The notes: generated from the letters alone by a model not told the origin. A stretch of DNA of 64,000 nucleotides from Porphyromonas catoniae ATCC 51270 (GCF_000565015.1 NZ_JDFF01000008.1:95725-159724), one strand, 5' to 3'; positions 8,850-18,836 are shown, counted from the first letter of the stretch. Made by a program: numbers and translations.

Positions 8850-11594
8850 ATGACTATAATAGACTCTATGCACTATAGACTCCCCGCCCTCCTTCTCCTG
8901 GTCGGCCTGCTCTGCTCAGGCGTAGCAAACGCTAAGCCTCGCTCCTTACACTCGGTGTCTGATACGACTGCTGTCACCACGGGCCCCGTTGTGCAAGATC
9001 CGAAGGTGAGCTACGAGCACCCTGTGACTAAGACCATCGCAGAGGTCAAGATCACAGGTTCGACAAGCTACGATGACTTCGTCCTCAGTAGCCTCTCAGG
9101 TCTTAATGTGGGCGATGAGATCCAGATCCCAGGTAATGCCTTGACCTCCGCAGTCAATCGCTATCTACAGTCTGGGTACTTCTCGAATGCTCGTGTCCTC
9201 GTACGCCGCTATGAGGGTAATAAGGTCTTCCTCGAGATTGCACTTACAGAGCGCCCACGTATTAATGCTGTCTCCTTCACAGGAATTTCTAAGGGTGATC
9301 GTGAAGATCTCGAGAAACGTACAGGACTACGTAAGGGAGTGCAGGTCTCTCCCAATGTGCTAGATCGTACCCGCCAGCTCGTCAAGAAGTATTACGACGA
9401 AAAGGGCTATCGCGATATGCGTATGTCCATCAAGCAAACGAACACTGCAGGGCAGCAAGGCTATGTGGATCTAACAATCGACATTGATCGTAGTGGTAAG
9501 ACGAAAGTGCGTAATATTTACTTCGAGGGTAATGAGGCACTCACACCTCATCAGCTACGTATGGCTATGGGGAAGACTAACGAAGGCTTCTCCTTTTCCA
9601 GAGGACGTGCCCTGTCGTCTCTGCTCAAGATCTTCAAGCAAAAGAAGTTCGTTGATGCAGACTATAAAGAGGATTTACAAAATCTCATCAAGAAGTACCA
9701 CGCATTCGGCTATCGAGACGCAGAGCTAATCTCCGATAGCATCGTACCCGTACCAGGTGAGCGTAAGATTGATATTTACCTCAAGCTGAATGAGGGGAAG
9801 AAGTATTACATCAAGGACATCCGATTTGTAGGTAATACCAAGTATCCAGCCAGCGTCCTAGAGCAAGTCCTCGGGATTCGCTCTGGTGACGTCTATGACC
9901 AAAAGCGCCTAGAGAATCGTCTCTCGATTGACGAAGATGCTGTCAGCAACCTCTATTACAACAATGGCTACATCTTCGCAGGTGTGGATCCAGTAGAGAC
10001 CAATATCGATGGAGACTCTGTTTCGCTGGACATTCGTATCTCTGAGGGGCCTCAGGCAACGATTGATAAGGTAAAGATCAGAGGCAACGATATCGTGTAT
10101 GAAGATGTCGTTCGTCGAGAACTCTATACCAAGCCTGGCATGCTCTTTAGCAAGGAGGATCTCATGAACTCCTTCCGCATGCTCAATCAGCTCGGACACT
10201 TCGATGCCGAAAAGTCCATCCCCAAGCCTGTGCCAAATCCACAGAACGGGACAGTAGATATCGAGTATGATCTAACTCCCAAGAGCAATGACCAGCTTAA
10301 CCTATCGATTGGTTGGAGCCAAACGGGGCTGATTGGATCGATTGGCTTTACCTTTACGAACTTCTCTATACAGAATCTCTTCCGCCCCAGTATGTATAAG
10401 GGGATTATTCCTCAGGGTGATGGGCAGAAGCTCTCTATCTCAGGTCAGACCAACGCACGTTACTACAATCAGATCAGCATCTCCTTTAGTGATCCTTGGT
10501 TTGGTAAGAAGCGCCCGAACCTCCTATCTGTAAGTGCGTTCTACTCTCGTACCACAGCTATTGACCAGCGTTACTACTCCGGTCAAATGCGTAACTCGGG
10601 ATATTATCCCGGAGGCTATGGGTATGGCTACGGCTATGGAGGCTATGGCTATGGTTACAATCGTTATAACAATGGGTATAACGATGGTGCTTCTACACTC
10701 TACGAGAATGCGTATGACTCGGATAAGTCACTCAGCATAATTGGACTCTCCATTGCCAATGGTCGTCGTCTGAATTGGCCCGACAACTGGTTCCAGCTTA
10801 CAGCGTCACTCAACTACACCCACTACCGACTTAATAACTGGGTCTACAATACGTTTGAGAATTTCCACCACGGTAGTGCCAATGACATCAACGTGGAGCT
10901 ACGCATAGACCGTAACTCGATAGACAATCCCGTCTATACTCGTCGTGGCTCAGAGTTCTCCCTCTCGGTAAGTCTTACGCCTCCTTACTCACTCTTCGAT
11001 AAGAAGGACTATTCCAACCCAACCCTACCTACGGCAGACCGCTATCGCTTCATCGAGTATCATAAGTGGAAGTATTCAGGTAAGATCTTCCTTCCACTGA
11101 TGAACCCTGCGACAGTCAAGCGTACGCCAGTGCTCATGGCTCGCCTCGAAGGGGGAATTATCAATAGCTACAACAAGTATAAGCGTTCACCCTTCGGTAC
11201 ATACTATATGGGGGGGGATATGATGTCGGGATCAATGAGCTATATGAACGAGACAATCGGTCTACGTGGCTATAAGAACGGCTCTATCGCAGGTGCGAAT
11301 TACGACTATGCGTACTCTTACATGCGTGCTAGCCTAGAGCTCCGCTACCCACTTATCTTTGAGCAATCCACCACGGTTTGGGTGCTGGCCTTTGCCGAGG
11401 CAGGGAACGCCTGGCAAGATATCAGCCGCTACAATCCATTTGACCTCAAGCGTTCAGCTGGTCTAGGTGTACGCGTGATGATGCCTATGATTGGGCTACT
11501 AGGGCTTGACTGGGGTTATGGTTTCGACCGCCCCAATGGTTACCAGGAGCGTGGTGGTAGCAACATTCACTTCGTCCTCGGGCGTGACCTCTAG
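8850..11594 (+). CDS. bamA: Outer-membrane protein assembly factor BamA
   Basis: This 914-residue Omp85 protein has a signal peptide, five POTRA domains (about residues 60-430) and a C-terminal beta-barrel with the terminal GLDWGYGFDRPNG...GSNIHFVLGRDL. The conserved barrel motif occurs as IGLRGYKNG. The start at 8850 gives a signal peptide preceded by six residues; ATG 8868 gives a tighter one. An unusual stretch rich in Gly and Tyr lies near residues 585-612 in a barrel loop. The downstream OmpH/Skp genes support the assignment. Confidence 0.95.
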   Translation: MTIIDSMHYRLPALLLLVGLLCSGVANAKPRSLHSVSDTTAVTTGPVVQDPKVSYEHPVTKTIAEVKITGSTSYDDFVLSSLSGLNVGDEIQIPGNALTSAVNRYLQSGYFSNARVLVRRYEGNKVFLEIALTERPRINAVSFTGISKGDREDLEKRTGLRKGVQVSPNVLDRTRQLVKKYYDEKGYRDMRMSIKQTNTAGQQGYVDLTIDIDRSGKTKVRNIYFEGNEALTPHQLRMAMGKTNEGFSFSRGRALSSLLKIFKQKKFVDADYKEDLQNLIKKYHAFGYRDAELISDSIVPVPGERKIDIYLKLNEGKKYYIKDIRFVGNTKYPASVLEQVLGIRSGDVYDQKRLENRLSIDEDAVSNLYYNNGYIFAGVDPVETNIDGDSVSLDIRISEGPQATIDKVKIRGNDIVYEDVVRRELYTKPGMLFSKEDLMNSFRMLNQLGHFDAEKSIPKPVPNPQNGTVDIEYDLTPKSNDQLNLSIGWSQTGLIGSIGFTFTNFSIQNLFRPSMYKGIIPQGDGQKLSISGQTNARYYNQISISFSDPWFGKKRPNLLSVSAFYSRTTAIDQRYYSGQMRNSGYYPGGYGYGYGYGGYGYGYNRYNNGYNDGASTLYENAYDSDKSLSIIGLSIANGRRLNWPDNWFQLTASLNYTHYRLNNWVYNTFENFHHGSANDINVELRIDRNSIDNPVYTRRGSEFSLSVSLTPPYSLFDKKDYSNPTLPTADRYRFIEYHKWKYSGKIFLPLMNPATVKRTPVLMARLEGGIINSYNKYKRSPFGTYYMGGDMMSGSMSYMNETIGLRGYKNGSIAGANYDYAYSYMRASLELRYPLIFEQSTTVWVLAFAEAGNAWQDISRYNPFDLKRSAGLGVRVMMPMIGLLGLDWGYGFDRPNGYQERGGSNIHFVLGRDL

Positions 11595-11645
11595 TCACCT
11601 CCCTCGGGCATAGTATCTCTCACGAAAGTGTTTCACTAATCAAGT

Positions 11646-12164
11646 ATGCAAATTATGAAGAAGATGCTTTTTCTCTTCGCCCTACTCCTTGGTCTAGGTG
11701 TAGCCGAAGCTCAGAAGATCGCCCTCGTAGATATGGACTACATTCTCAAGAAGGATCCCGCCTATGAGATGATGAATCGTCAGCTCGAGGACCTGTCTAA
11801 GAAGTGGCAGACTGAGGTAACGACCCTTGAGAATAAGGCACAGGCTGCCTACAAGAGTTACCAGAGTGATGTCGTCTTCCTCTCGGCTGAGCAGAAGAAG
11901 GCTCGCGAAGAGTCCATTGTATCGATCGAGAAGCAAGCTTACGAACTCAAACGTAAGTATTTCGGCCCAGAGGGCGAGCTGTTCAAGAAGCGTGAATCCC
12001 TCATGAAGCCAATCCAAGATAAGGTATGGGCTGCGATGAAGGACCTAGCTCGTACTCAGGGCTATCAGATCATCATCGATCGCTCCAGCTCCAAGATTGT
12101 CTATGCTGACCCCGCACTCGATGTCAGTGAGGCTATCACAGCGAAGCTCGGACTGAGCCGATAA
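11646..12164 (+). CDS. OmpH/Skp-family periplasmic chaperone 1
   Basis: This 172-residue protein has a signal peptide (cleavage after GVAEA) and the OmpH opening KIALVDMDYILKKDPAYEMM. A long charged coiled-coil middle (about residues 45-115) follows, then a C-terminal TQGYQIIIDRSSSKIVYADPALDVSE. Skp-type trimeric chaperones hold unfolded outer-membrane proteins on their way to BamA, whose gene is just upstream. ATG 11655 is an alternative start three codons in. Confidence 0.9.
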   Translation: MQIMKKMLFLFALLLGLGVAEAQKIALVDMDYILKKDPAYEMMNRQLEDLSKKWQTEVTTLENKAQAAYKSYQSDVVFLSAEQKKAREESIVSIEKQAYELKRKYFGPEGELFKKRESLMKPIQDKVWAAMKDLARTQGYQIIIDRSSSKIVYADPALDVSEAITAKLGLSR

Positions 12165-12212
12165 CTCCCGAATTGAAGTAACAAAACAATTAACGTAATA
12201 GAAGACAAACAA

Positions 12213-12761
12213 ATGAAGAAGTTTCTGATTTCACTACTCCTCATGCTCCCACTTGCACTCTCAGCTGAGGCTCAACAGAAGATCGGTATCGTCAATACCG
12301 CAGTAATCATGGAGGCTCTGCCAGACGTGAAGGCTGCCACCACGAAGATCCAAGATCTAGCTAAGCAGTATGATGCTGAAATCAAGCGCATGCAGGATGA
12401 GATGAAGACGAAGCTAGAGGCCTACCAGAAGGAAGAAGCTACGATGACCGAAGTCATCAAGAAGCGTCGTCAGCAGGAGCTACAGGAAATGGAAGCTCGC
12501 ACGCAGAATAGCTATCAGATGATGCAGGAAGAAATCCAGAAGGAGCAGGAGAAGCTCATGGCTCCTATCCGTACGAAGGTAACGACTGCCATCAGCAAGG
12601 TCTGTGAAGCTCAGGGCTGTGCCTATATCTTCGAGTCTGGTACACTACTAGCCACTGGTAGCACCGCACTTGATCTGACACAAGCTGTGAAGGATGCTCT
12701 AGGCATCAAGGCTACATCTGCTGCAACTACTAGCACCACAAAGCCTGCTCCAAAGAAGTAG
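12213..12761 (+). CDS. OmpH/Skp-family periplasmic chaperone 2
   Basis: This second OmpH/Skp paralogue has 182 residues. It shows a signal peptide (LALSAEA), the opening QKIGIVNTAVIMEALPDVK and a strongly charged coiled coil (residues about 45-120). The C-terminal segment is AQGCAYIFESGTLLATGSTALDLT, followed by a Thr/Ser/Ala/Lys tail. Paired ompH genes after bamA are usual in Bacteroidota. A strong hairpin terminator follows about 90 bases downstream. Confidence 0.9.
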   Translation: MKKFLISLLLMLPLALSAEAQQKIGIVNTAVIMEALPDVKAATTKIQDLAKQYDAEIKRMQDEMKTKLEAYQKEEATMTEVIKKRRQQELQEMEARTQNSYQMMQEEIQKEQEKLMAPIRTKVTTAISKVCEAQGCAYIFESGTLLATGSTALDLTQAVKDALGIKATSAATTSTTKPAPKK

Positions 12762-12849
12762 TCCTCTGACAGCCCCTCCCTCTGTCCGTCGGTGTATGTA
12801 GCCACCCGGGCTTACATATTCATCGTTACGCATTGAGGGAGCTAATAGC

Positions 12850-12897
12850 AAAAGGCAACGCCCCATGATGGTCATCCATCATGGGGCGTTGCCTTTT
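12850..12897. terminator. Bidirectional intrinsic terminator after the bamA-ompH cluster
   Basis: A perfect 22-bp stem with loop TCAT runs from AAAAGGCAACGCCCC on the left to GGGGCGTTGCCTTTT on the right. A-rich and T-rich edges make it usable in both directions. Confidence 0.92.
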
Positions 12898-13101
12898 CTT
12901 CTCTGTCTCCGTCTTCAATAAGAGGGGGCTCCCTCGTAGAGGAACGAAAGCTCTGTGGCTTTCGGTATGAGCCTCTGGAGGTGTTTTGTCTTCTGGGGGC
13001 TTCTTCCAGCGCAGTCCTTTTGTCCCCACTCTGTCTTAAAACGGGAGACACCTTCCCCCATGAACTTCCCGCCCATCCCTAAGCCTACAAAACTGAATAC
13101 A

Positions 13102-13138
13102 CGCAGGGCGGTATCCAAATCCTTGAAACCGCCCCGCG
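13102..13138 (-). terminator. Possible terminator of the minus-strand barrel gene
   Basis: An 11-bp stem with one mismatch (CGCAGGGCGGT with ACCGCCCCGCG) and a 15-base loop lies about 65 bases past the stop of the gene at 13205-13795. The T tract on the minus strand is weak. Confidence 0.4.
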
Positions 13139-13204
13139 CCTATGATTAGCTAAGAAGAGAGCCTTTTATATAGAAGTGTTGAGAGGGTCTCGTACCTCCT
13201 ATCG

Positions 13205-13795
13205 CTAGAAGCGAATACCATAGACCATCTCTAGCCCAATGGGAATGAGGCTCTCTGTGTTATTACTTCTCCAGTAATGCCCTCCACTGGAGTAGCTCAT
13301 CTTGGTTCGGAAGAAGTCAATCCCAGCTGAGAGTCGTATGTAGCTGTTATCTGTAACGCCAAATATCCAACCAAAGTAGGGACCAAAGGAGAGCGTATAT
13401 TGTGGGCGATCATATCCCTTGGGATAGGAGGGGCCAAAGAGTGTCATTCGATCCCAGTCCGCACCGAAACGTAGGCTAAGGTAACCTCCTGTATGATACA
13501 CATCGCTTGAGGACTTACTTGAGAAATGCCAGCGTGGCTCAATATTCGCGAAGGGAATAATGCCTCCGAATGCAACACGCTTACCTTCTGCGTCTTTCTT
13601 TGTGCTAAAACCTAAGCCTAGACCAAATCCAGCGCGAGTAGAGACGGAGAAGTGACGTCCCAGAGAGAGGTCGTATAGAGCAGTATTATGAGATCCGAGC
13701 TCTACGCCAAAGACATTCTGACGCACCTGAGCCGTAGCTATCCCTAGCCCGAAGAAGAGCCCTAGGGTGCATAGGATTGTTTTCTTTATCATCAT
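13205..13795 (-). CDS. Small outer-membrane beta-barrel protein, function unknown
   Basis: This 196-residue protein has a signal peptide ending in GIATA-QV. It continues with short amphipathic strands, many glycines and aromatic girdle residues (FSVSTRAGFGLGLGFSTK, YTLSFGPYFGWIFG), and ends in the barrel-like VYGIRF. It resembles general porin-type small barrels of Bacteroidota but no named family is recognised. The start MMIKK is preceded on the same strand by the decayed gene at 13806-14150. Confidence 0.75.
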   Translation of the reverse strand: MMIKKTILCTLGLFFGLGIATAQVRQNVFGVELGSHNTALYDLSLGRHFSVSTRAGFGLGLGFSTKKDAEGKRVAFGGIIPFANIEPRWHFSSKSSSDVYHTGGYLSLRFGADWDRMTLFGPSYPKGYDRPQYTLSFGPYFGWIFGVTDNSYIRLSAGIDFFRTKMSYSSGGHYWRSNNTESLIPIGLEMVYGIRF

Positions 13796-13805
13796 TTGTT
13801 TCTAG

Positions 13806-14150
13806 TTACCATGAGAGATTATAGCCTTGCCAGCTTTCATTATATGCGATAGCAAAGAAGTCGCCACCGAAGGGTGAGCTTGTCCCCTTGCCTACGTTTG
13901 TGGAAAGATCCTTTTCTTCTTTTCAACTATCCTTGAGATGGAGATGTTACGGTTGCCAAATGGGTTGTTAATACCACCCATTGACTTACCCCAACTCAAG
14001 TGAAATCTACCATGTGGAGCATTTTGCCTGCGAAGATATAATAAATTCCGATTAAACCTACACTGGTGTATATGCCTCTGAATGGCATCGATGGGAAATA
14101 CCTTACTCGTTGGGGTGGAATGGGAGGAGTAAGGTAAGTTTCAGATGGTA
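13806..14150 (-). pseudogene. Remains of a decayed gene (frameshifted)
   Basis: Three minus-strand frames give successive protein-like stretches that join only through frameshifts. They read RYFPSMPFRGIYTSVGLIG..., then LSWGKSMGGINNPFGNRN..., then GKGTSSPFGGDFFAIAYNES and a stop at 13806. The order and spacing suggest the C-terminal part of one lost protein, perhaps an envelope protein like its neighbour. There is no intact frame and the family is not recognised. Chance reading of non-coding DNA is the main alternative. Confidence 0.35.
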
Positions 14151-14209
14151 TGTTGTTGTCTTTAAGTGAGTTATTCGGGCTGAGAAGCGGGATTTACAGG
14201 TGGGGTCAT

Positions 14210-14318
14210 CGAGTTGCCATAACTCGTTTTAACGAGTTGTGGTAACTCGCTCGGAAAAGTTATGGTAACTCGTCGGAGCGAGTTATGGTAAGTCGTGAAA
14301 GCGAGTTATAGTAAGTCG
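14210..14318 (+). repeat. 23-bp palindromic repeat array, family 1, copy 2 (5 units)
   Basis: Cores are centred at 14218, 14241, 14264, 14287 and 14310, all 23 bp apart. Centres read CCA, TGG, TGG, TGG and TAG. The array sits in the divergent gap before clpB. The third core has a degenerate left arm (AAAGTTA). Confidence 0.9.
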
Positions 14319-14522
14319 CTTTGGGGCTGTTCCCTTGTTTTGTATCCTCCTTGCTTTGAATTGGTTGTGCTTGTGTTCTGTCAGTGTGTTTGCCTCTATG
14401 TGGTAGGCATTTGTGTCCTCTTCCCTTGAATGACTACATGGAGTTAGGGCCAGTACTTGAGGGATGAGGGGGGAGGAAGTGAGACTAAGGTACTGACATA
14501 TTGGCGGATAAAATAGGGATAA

Positions 14523-14541
14523 ATAAGACGAAAAGTCTTAT
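14523..14541. promoter_or_regulatory. Inverted repeat upstream of clpB
   Basis: ATAAGAC-GAAAA-GTCTTAT is a perfect 7-5-7 inverted repeat about 92 bases before the clpB start. It could be an operator or the base of an mRNA hairpin in the leader. No known heat-shock element is recognised. Confidence 0.4.
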
Positions 14542-14633
14542 CTATATGACTTGTTGTCAGTGTTTTAGCTTGGGTACGGCCTTTGGAGTAGGGCTGATGT
14601 GGACAACGAAGTTCACCGAAATAAACAACGGAG

Positions 14634-17225
14634 ATGAATATTAATAAATATACAATCAAGTCGCAGGAGGCTCTACAGGCTGCCATCGACCTGGCTCGCA
14701 GGAATGGCAACCAGTCCATTGAGCCCGCGCACCTGCTCGGGAGCTTGCTCTCGGCAGGAGATAGTCTGATGGACTTCCTCTTCTCCAAGCTCGCTATACA
14801 GCGCGCCCGAGTAGAGGAGGCAAACAACACCGCCCTATCGCAACTGCCCAAGGTGTCCGGTGGAGAACCCTACCTTAGCCAAGGGACAAATGACGTACTC
14901 AACAAGGCTGAGGATCTAGCCCGTGAGATGCAGGATGAGTATGTAGCTATTGAGCACATCCTCATGGCTCTCGTCATGGTGGATAGCCCTACTGCTCGCA
15001 TGCTGAAGTCGGACTTCGGTGTTAATATCTCTGACCTAAAGAAGGCAGTAGAGGAGCTCCACAAGGGCAACCGCGTGACCAGCCAGCATGCCGAGGAGCA
15101 GTATAACTCCCTTAGTAAGTACGCCATCAACCTTTGTGAGCGTGCTCGTGAGGGGAAGCTTGACCCTGTCATAGGGCGTGATGACGAGATCCGCCGAGTC
15201 TTGCAGATCCTTTCTAGAAGAACAAAGAACAACCCGATCCTTATCGGTGAGCCTGGTGTTGGGAAGACAGCTATTGCTGAAGGGTTAGCTTATCGTATTG
15301 TTCGTGGGGACGTCCCTGAGAACTTACGTTCGAAACAGGTCTACTCCCTTGATATGGGTGCCCTCATCGCTGGGGCGAAGTATAAGGGTGAGTTCGAGGA
15401 GCGCCTAAAGGCCGTCGTAGGTGAGGTCACTAAGAGCGAGGGCGAGATCATCCTGTTCATCGATGAGATCCACACCCTCGTCGGCGCAGGGAAGAGTGAG
15501 GGCTCTATGGATGCTGCTAATATCCTCAAGCCCGCACTAGCTCGTGGCGAACTGCGTGCCATCGGTGCCACCACCCTCGACGAGTATCAGAAGTACTTCG
15601 AGAAGGATAAGGCTCTGGAGCGACGCTTCCAGATGGTCATGGTCGAGGAGCCTGATGAAGCAAGTAGCATCTCCATCCTACGTGGATTGAAGGAGAAGTA
15701 TGAGAACCACCACAAGGTGCGTATCAAGGATGATGCGATCATTGCTGCCGTACGTCTCTCCGATCGTTATATCACCGATCGCTTCCTCCCTGACAAGGCT
15801 ATTGACCTCATGGATGAGGCTGCTGCCCGTCTAAGGATGCAGATTGATTCCCTGCCCGAGGACCTTGATGAGATTGGGCGAAGAATTACACAGCTCGAGA
15901 TCGAGCGTGAGGCCATCCGTAGAGAGAATGATGAGGCCAAGCTCGAGGAACTGAATAAGGAGATCGCTTCCCTCAAGGAGCAGGAGGCCACCGATAAGTC
16001 TAAGTGGATGCGGGAGCAAGAGCTCATCAATCGTATCCAGCAGGCTAAGATAGACATCGAGCGACTTCGCTTCGAGGCTGAGCGTGCCGAGCAGGTAGGT
16101 GACTACGGCAAGGTAGCAGAGATCCGTTACGGCAAGCTCAAGGAGAAGGAAGCCGAGATCGCTGAGACGCAGCAAGAGCTTGCCGCAGCTCAGGGCGAGA
16201 GTGGTGCGATGATACGAGAGGAAGTTGGGGCAGAGGATATCGCCGATATCGTCTCTCGTTGGACGGGCATTCCCGTAGGAAAGATGCTCCAGAGCGAAAG
16301 AGAGAAGTTGCTTCATCTAGAGGATGAACTTCATCGCCGTGTCATCGGGCAGGAGCTAGCTATAGAGGCTGTGGCCGATGCTGTTCGTCGCTCACGTGCA
16401 GGCCTTCAGGATCCTAAGCGTCCGATAGGCTCCTTCCTCTTCCTCGGCACTACGGGTGTGGGGAAGACGGAGCTTGCCAAGGCTCTTGCCGAGGTGCTCT
16501 TTGATGACGAGACGATGCTCACCCGTATTGATATGAGCGAGTATCAGGAGAAGTTCTCCGCCACTCGTCTCATCGGTGCTCCTCCGGGATACGTAGGCTA
16601 CGACGAAGGAGGACAGTTGACGGAGGCTATTCGTCGCAAGCCTTACTCGGTCGTCCTCTTCGATGAGATCGAGAAGGCACATCCCGATGTCTTCAATGTC
16701 CTCCTACAGGTGCTGGACGATGGTCGTCTTACCGACAACAAGGGACGAGTTGTGAACTTCAAGAATACAATCATCATCATGACGAGCAATATGGGTTCTG
16801 ATCTCATCCGAGAGAAGTTTGCCCATGTCGCTGAAGGTAAGATGCAGCAGACGATCGATGAGACTCGTGAGCTGGTGCTGGATCTCCTGAAGCGGACGAT
16901 TCGCCCAGAGTTCCTCAATCGTATCGATGAGACGATCGTCTTCACACCTCTGACCAAGTCCGATATCGAGCGTATCGTCCGTCTGCAGCTAGATGCTACC
17001 GCCCATGTCTTAGCCTCTACAGGTGTAGAGCTGCACTACACGGACGCCGCCGTCAGCTGGATAGCAGAGGCTGGGTATGACCCCGAGTTTGGTGCTCGTC
17101 CTGTGCGCCGTGTGATCCAGCACAACGTCCTCAACGAGCTCTCGAAGAGTATTCTCTCTGGTTCGGTTGATCGCTCCAGCGTGATTACCCTCGATGCTAA
17201 GGATGGAAAGCTACTCTTCCGCTAA
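14634..17225 (+). CDS. clpB: ATP-dependent disaggregase ClpB
   Basis: This 863-residue Hsp100 chaperone rescues aggregated proteins together with DnaK. It has the N-terminal Clp repeat domain (residues 1-145) and the first AAA+ module with Walker [11 protein letters not shown] near residue 203. The coiled-coil M domain lies at about 400-530, which separates ClpB from ClpA. The second AAA+ module has [10 protein letters not shown] near 605 and is followed by the [27 protein letters not shown] segment. The start is preceded by GGAG four bases upstream. It is transcribed alone. Confidence 0.97.
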   Translation: MNINKYTIKSQEALQAAIDLARRNGNQSIEPAHLLGSLLSAGDSLMDFLFSKLAIQRARVEEANNTALSQLPKVSGGEPYLSQGTNDVLNKAEDLAREMQDEYVAIEHILMALVMVDSPTARMLKSDFGVNISDLKKAVEELHKGNRVTSQHAEEQYNSLSKYAINLCERAREGKLDPVIGRDDEIRRVLQILSRRTKNNPILIGEPGVGKTAIAEGLAYRIVRGDVPENLRSKQVYSLDMGALIAGAKYKGEFEERLKAVVGEVTKSEGEIILFIDEIHTLVGAGKSEGSMDAANILKPALARGELRAIGATTLDEYQKYFEKDKALERRFQMVMVEEPDEASSISILRGLKEKYENHHKVRIKDDAIIAAVRLSDRYITDRFLPDKAIDLMDEAAARLRMQIDSLPEDLDEIGRRITQLEIEREAIRRENDEAKLEELNKEIASLKEQEATDKSKWMREQELINRIQQAKIDIERLRFEAERAEQVGDYGKVAEIRYGKLKEKEAEIAETQQELAAAQGESGAMIREEVGAEDIADIVSRWTGIPVGKMLQSEREKLLHLEDELHRRVIGQELAIEAVADAVRRSRAGLQDPKRPIGSFLFLGTTGVGKTELAKALAEVLFDDETMLTRIDMSEYQEKFSATRLIGAPPGYVGYDEGGQLTEAIRRKPYSVVLFDEIEKAHPDVFNVLLQVLDDGRLTDNKGRVVNFKNTIIIMTSNMGSDLIREKFAHVAEGKMQQTIDETRELVLDLLKRTIRPEFLNRIDETIVFTPLTKSDIERIVRLQLDATAHVLASTGVELHYTDAAVSWIAEAGYDPEFGARPVRRVIQHNVLNELSKSILSGSVDRSSVITLDAKDGKLLFR

Positions 17226-17266
17226 GCAAGCGTAACGAGTATTATTAGTGAGTTGTTAGAAGAGGT

Positions 17267-17300
17267 GGAGGCTACATGCAGTATAATGCATGTAGCCTCC
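17267..17300 (+). terminator. clpB terminator
   Basis: A perfect 14-bp stem (GGAGGCTACATGCA with TGCATGTAGCCTCC) and 6-base loop lie 42 bases after the clpB stop. Only a weak T-rich run (GCTGTGTTTATT) follows. Confidence 0.8.
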
Positions 17301-17337
17301 GCTGTGTTTATTGGCTCTGTCTGTTGAAGGGAGAGAA

Positions 17338-18396
17338 TTATCCTTCCTCCACAAGAGGGGCAAGGCGCTCACGAAGCCCCTGAAGGATTTCCCAGATGCG
17401 CTCTGCTGCTCCCTCTACGAAGGGAGGCTCGAGGATAAACTGCTCGTAGGCCTCTTCGTTCTCCCACAGCTCCTTCACTCGGTTATAGAACTCTTGTTCC
17501 TTCCCTTCCTCGAAGCGTAGGATGGCCTTGGGGTTAAGGATGCCAGGCTCTAGGTAAGCACCCCAATAGATGGGGATACAGCCTGCGCGTATGCTGTCGA
17601 AGACCTTCTCGGTGATGTAGCCTTCGCCTAGTGAATTCTCTGGGCAAAGGTTGAAGCGGTAGTTAGCTAGGTACTTAAACTTGTCATCCCCGTAGACCTC
17701 GAGGAGCTCATCGGTGTTGTGACGGAACTTCCCTGCGCAGTCGATTTGTCCGATGGGACTTAGGAGGTCAATGAGCCGTCCTCGCATCCCGCCTTTGTCG
17801 TGGCTGGAGATCTGCCCGATGAAGCGACTGCGTTTTGCGCTACGACGGGTGGAGGGATCGTTAATCTGCCCAACGAGCACACATATATCCTCTAGGCTAG
17901 CACTGGGGCTGATGAACTCATTCTGATAGATCCAAAGGGGGAAGCGATAGTACTTGGGATCCTTGCGGAACTCAAAGCCTAGGGCTAAGTCCACCTCATT
18001 AATCCTATGGTCGAGCATGCGGGGATGGAAGCCAAAGTGCTCGTTATTGGTGAGGTTCTCACCTGATAGGAAGATCTTCACCCCTTTGTAGTAGCGGATG
18101 AGCATTAGGGGATTTTGGAAGCAAGAGAAAAGATTGATCTTCTTCTTGGGCTCGAGGTGTAGGTCAATGAACCGTGGCAGCCAAAAGGTCGAGGCGTGAC
18201 TGTCCCACCAGTTGTAGTCCTGGTAGCGTGAGCTGTCAAGGTGAGATTTGATGAGAGCTATCACAGAGCGTTTTCGGACACGATTGCGCCTACGCATCAT
18301 GTGGAGCCTCTCTCTAAGTGGTTGTTTGGAGGGGGTATTCATTGCCTTAATGTCGTATATGGGCATAAAGATAGGGCTTTTGTATGGGGCTAGCAC
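17338..18396 (-). CDS. GT10-family glycosyltransferase, alpha-1,3-fucosyltransferase-like
   Basis: This 352-residue protein has the diagnostic GT10 C-terminal block: YRFNLCPENSLGEGYITEKVF, then DSIRAGCIPIYWGA, around residues 255-295. This block contacts GDP-fucose in bacterial and animal fucosyltransferases. The N-terminal part (IFLSGENLTN) also matches. No signal peptide is seen, so it should act in the cytosol on LPS or another surface glycan. Starts at 18396, 18366 or 18342 are possible. It stands alone, not in a glycan cluster. Confidence 0.85.
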   Translation of the reverse strand: MLAPYKSPIFMPIYDIKAMNTPSKQPLRERLHMMRRRNRVRKRSVIALIKSHLDSSRYQDYNWWDSHASTFWLPRFIDLHLEPKKKINLFSCFQNPLMLIRYYKGVKIFLSGENLTNNEHFGFHPRMLDHRINEVDLALGFEFRKDPKYYRFPLWIYQNEFISPSASLEDICVLVGQINDPSTRRSAKRSRFIGQISSHDKGGMRGRLIDLLSPIGQIDCAGKFRHNTDELLEVYGDDKFKYLANYRFNLCPENSLGEGYITEKVFDSIRAGCIPIYWGAYLEPGILNPKAILRFEEGKEQEFYNRVKELWENEEAYEQFILEPPFVEGAAERIWEILQGLRERLAPLVEEG

Positions 18397-18461
18397 CTCT
18401 GTGGATCGTCTGCCTTACTTGTTTTATGGTAGTTGCAGAAGGAGGATATATGCCTCGTTTT

Positions 18462-18469
18462 TATCTTTG
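18462..18469 (+). promoter_or_regulatory. Orphan -7 box reading into repeat array 3
   Basis: TATCTTTG on the plus strand matches TAnnTTTG, but no plus-strand gene lies downstream before the minus-strand DJ-1 gene. It reads directly into the repeat array at 18509. It may be a chance match. Confidence 0.3.
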
Positions 18470-18508
18470 TATGCTTCTTTCTTTCAGATGGTTAGGAAAG
18501 GGGCTGGA

Positions 18509-18617
18509 TGAGTTGCCATAAGTCGTTGCAGAGAGTTATGGTAACTCGTTTCATAGAGTTATGGCAATTCGTTGTAGCGAGTTGTGGTAAGTCGTTGTGA
18601 TGAGTTATGGTAAGTCG
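18509..18617 (+). repeat. 23-bp palindromic repeat array, family 1, copy 3 (5 units)
   Basis: Cores are centred at 18517, 18540, 18563, 18586 and 18609, with exact 23-bp spacing. Centres read CCA, TGG, TGG, TGG, TGG. The third core has a degenerate right arm (CAATTCG). The array is followed by a G-rich then T-rich tail similar to that after copies 2, 6 and 7. Confidence 0.9.
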
Positions 18618-18739
18618 CTGAGGGGTTGTTTGGCTCTGTGTTTATTAATTTGATTTATAGGTGTTTGTCGTGGGTGTCTCGGAGGTGGAAGGCAAGAAGT
18701 GGAGCAGGGCTGAAGGTAGGGCAAAGAAAAGCTAGAGGA

Positions 18740-18791
18740 AAAGGAAATAAAAAGGCAGAGGTGGCAAGCGGTCAATCGCTGCCACCTCTGC
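18740..18791 (-). terminator. Terminator after the DJ-1 gene
   Basis: A long hairpin has an outer 12-bp stem (GCAGAGGTGGCA with TGCCACCTCTGC) and an inner GCG/CGC stem. On the minus strand it is followed by a T-rich run (the complement of GGAAATAAAAAGG). It lies about 45 bases past the stop of the gene ending at 18837. Confidence 0.85.
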
Positions 18792-18836
18792 ATCCTATCG
18801 AGGAGTTGGGGTTGCTAGGCAGAGGAAATCTACAGC

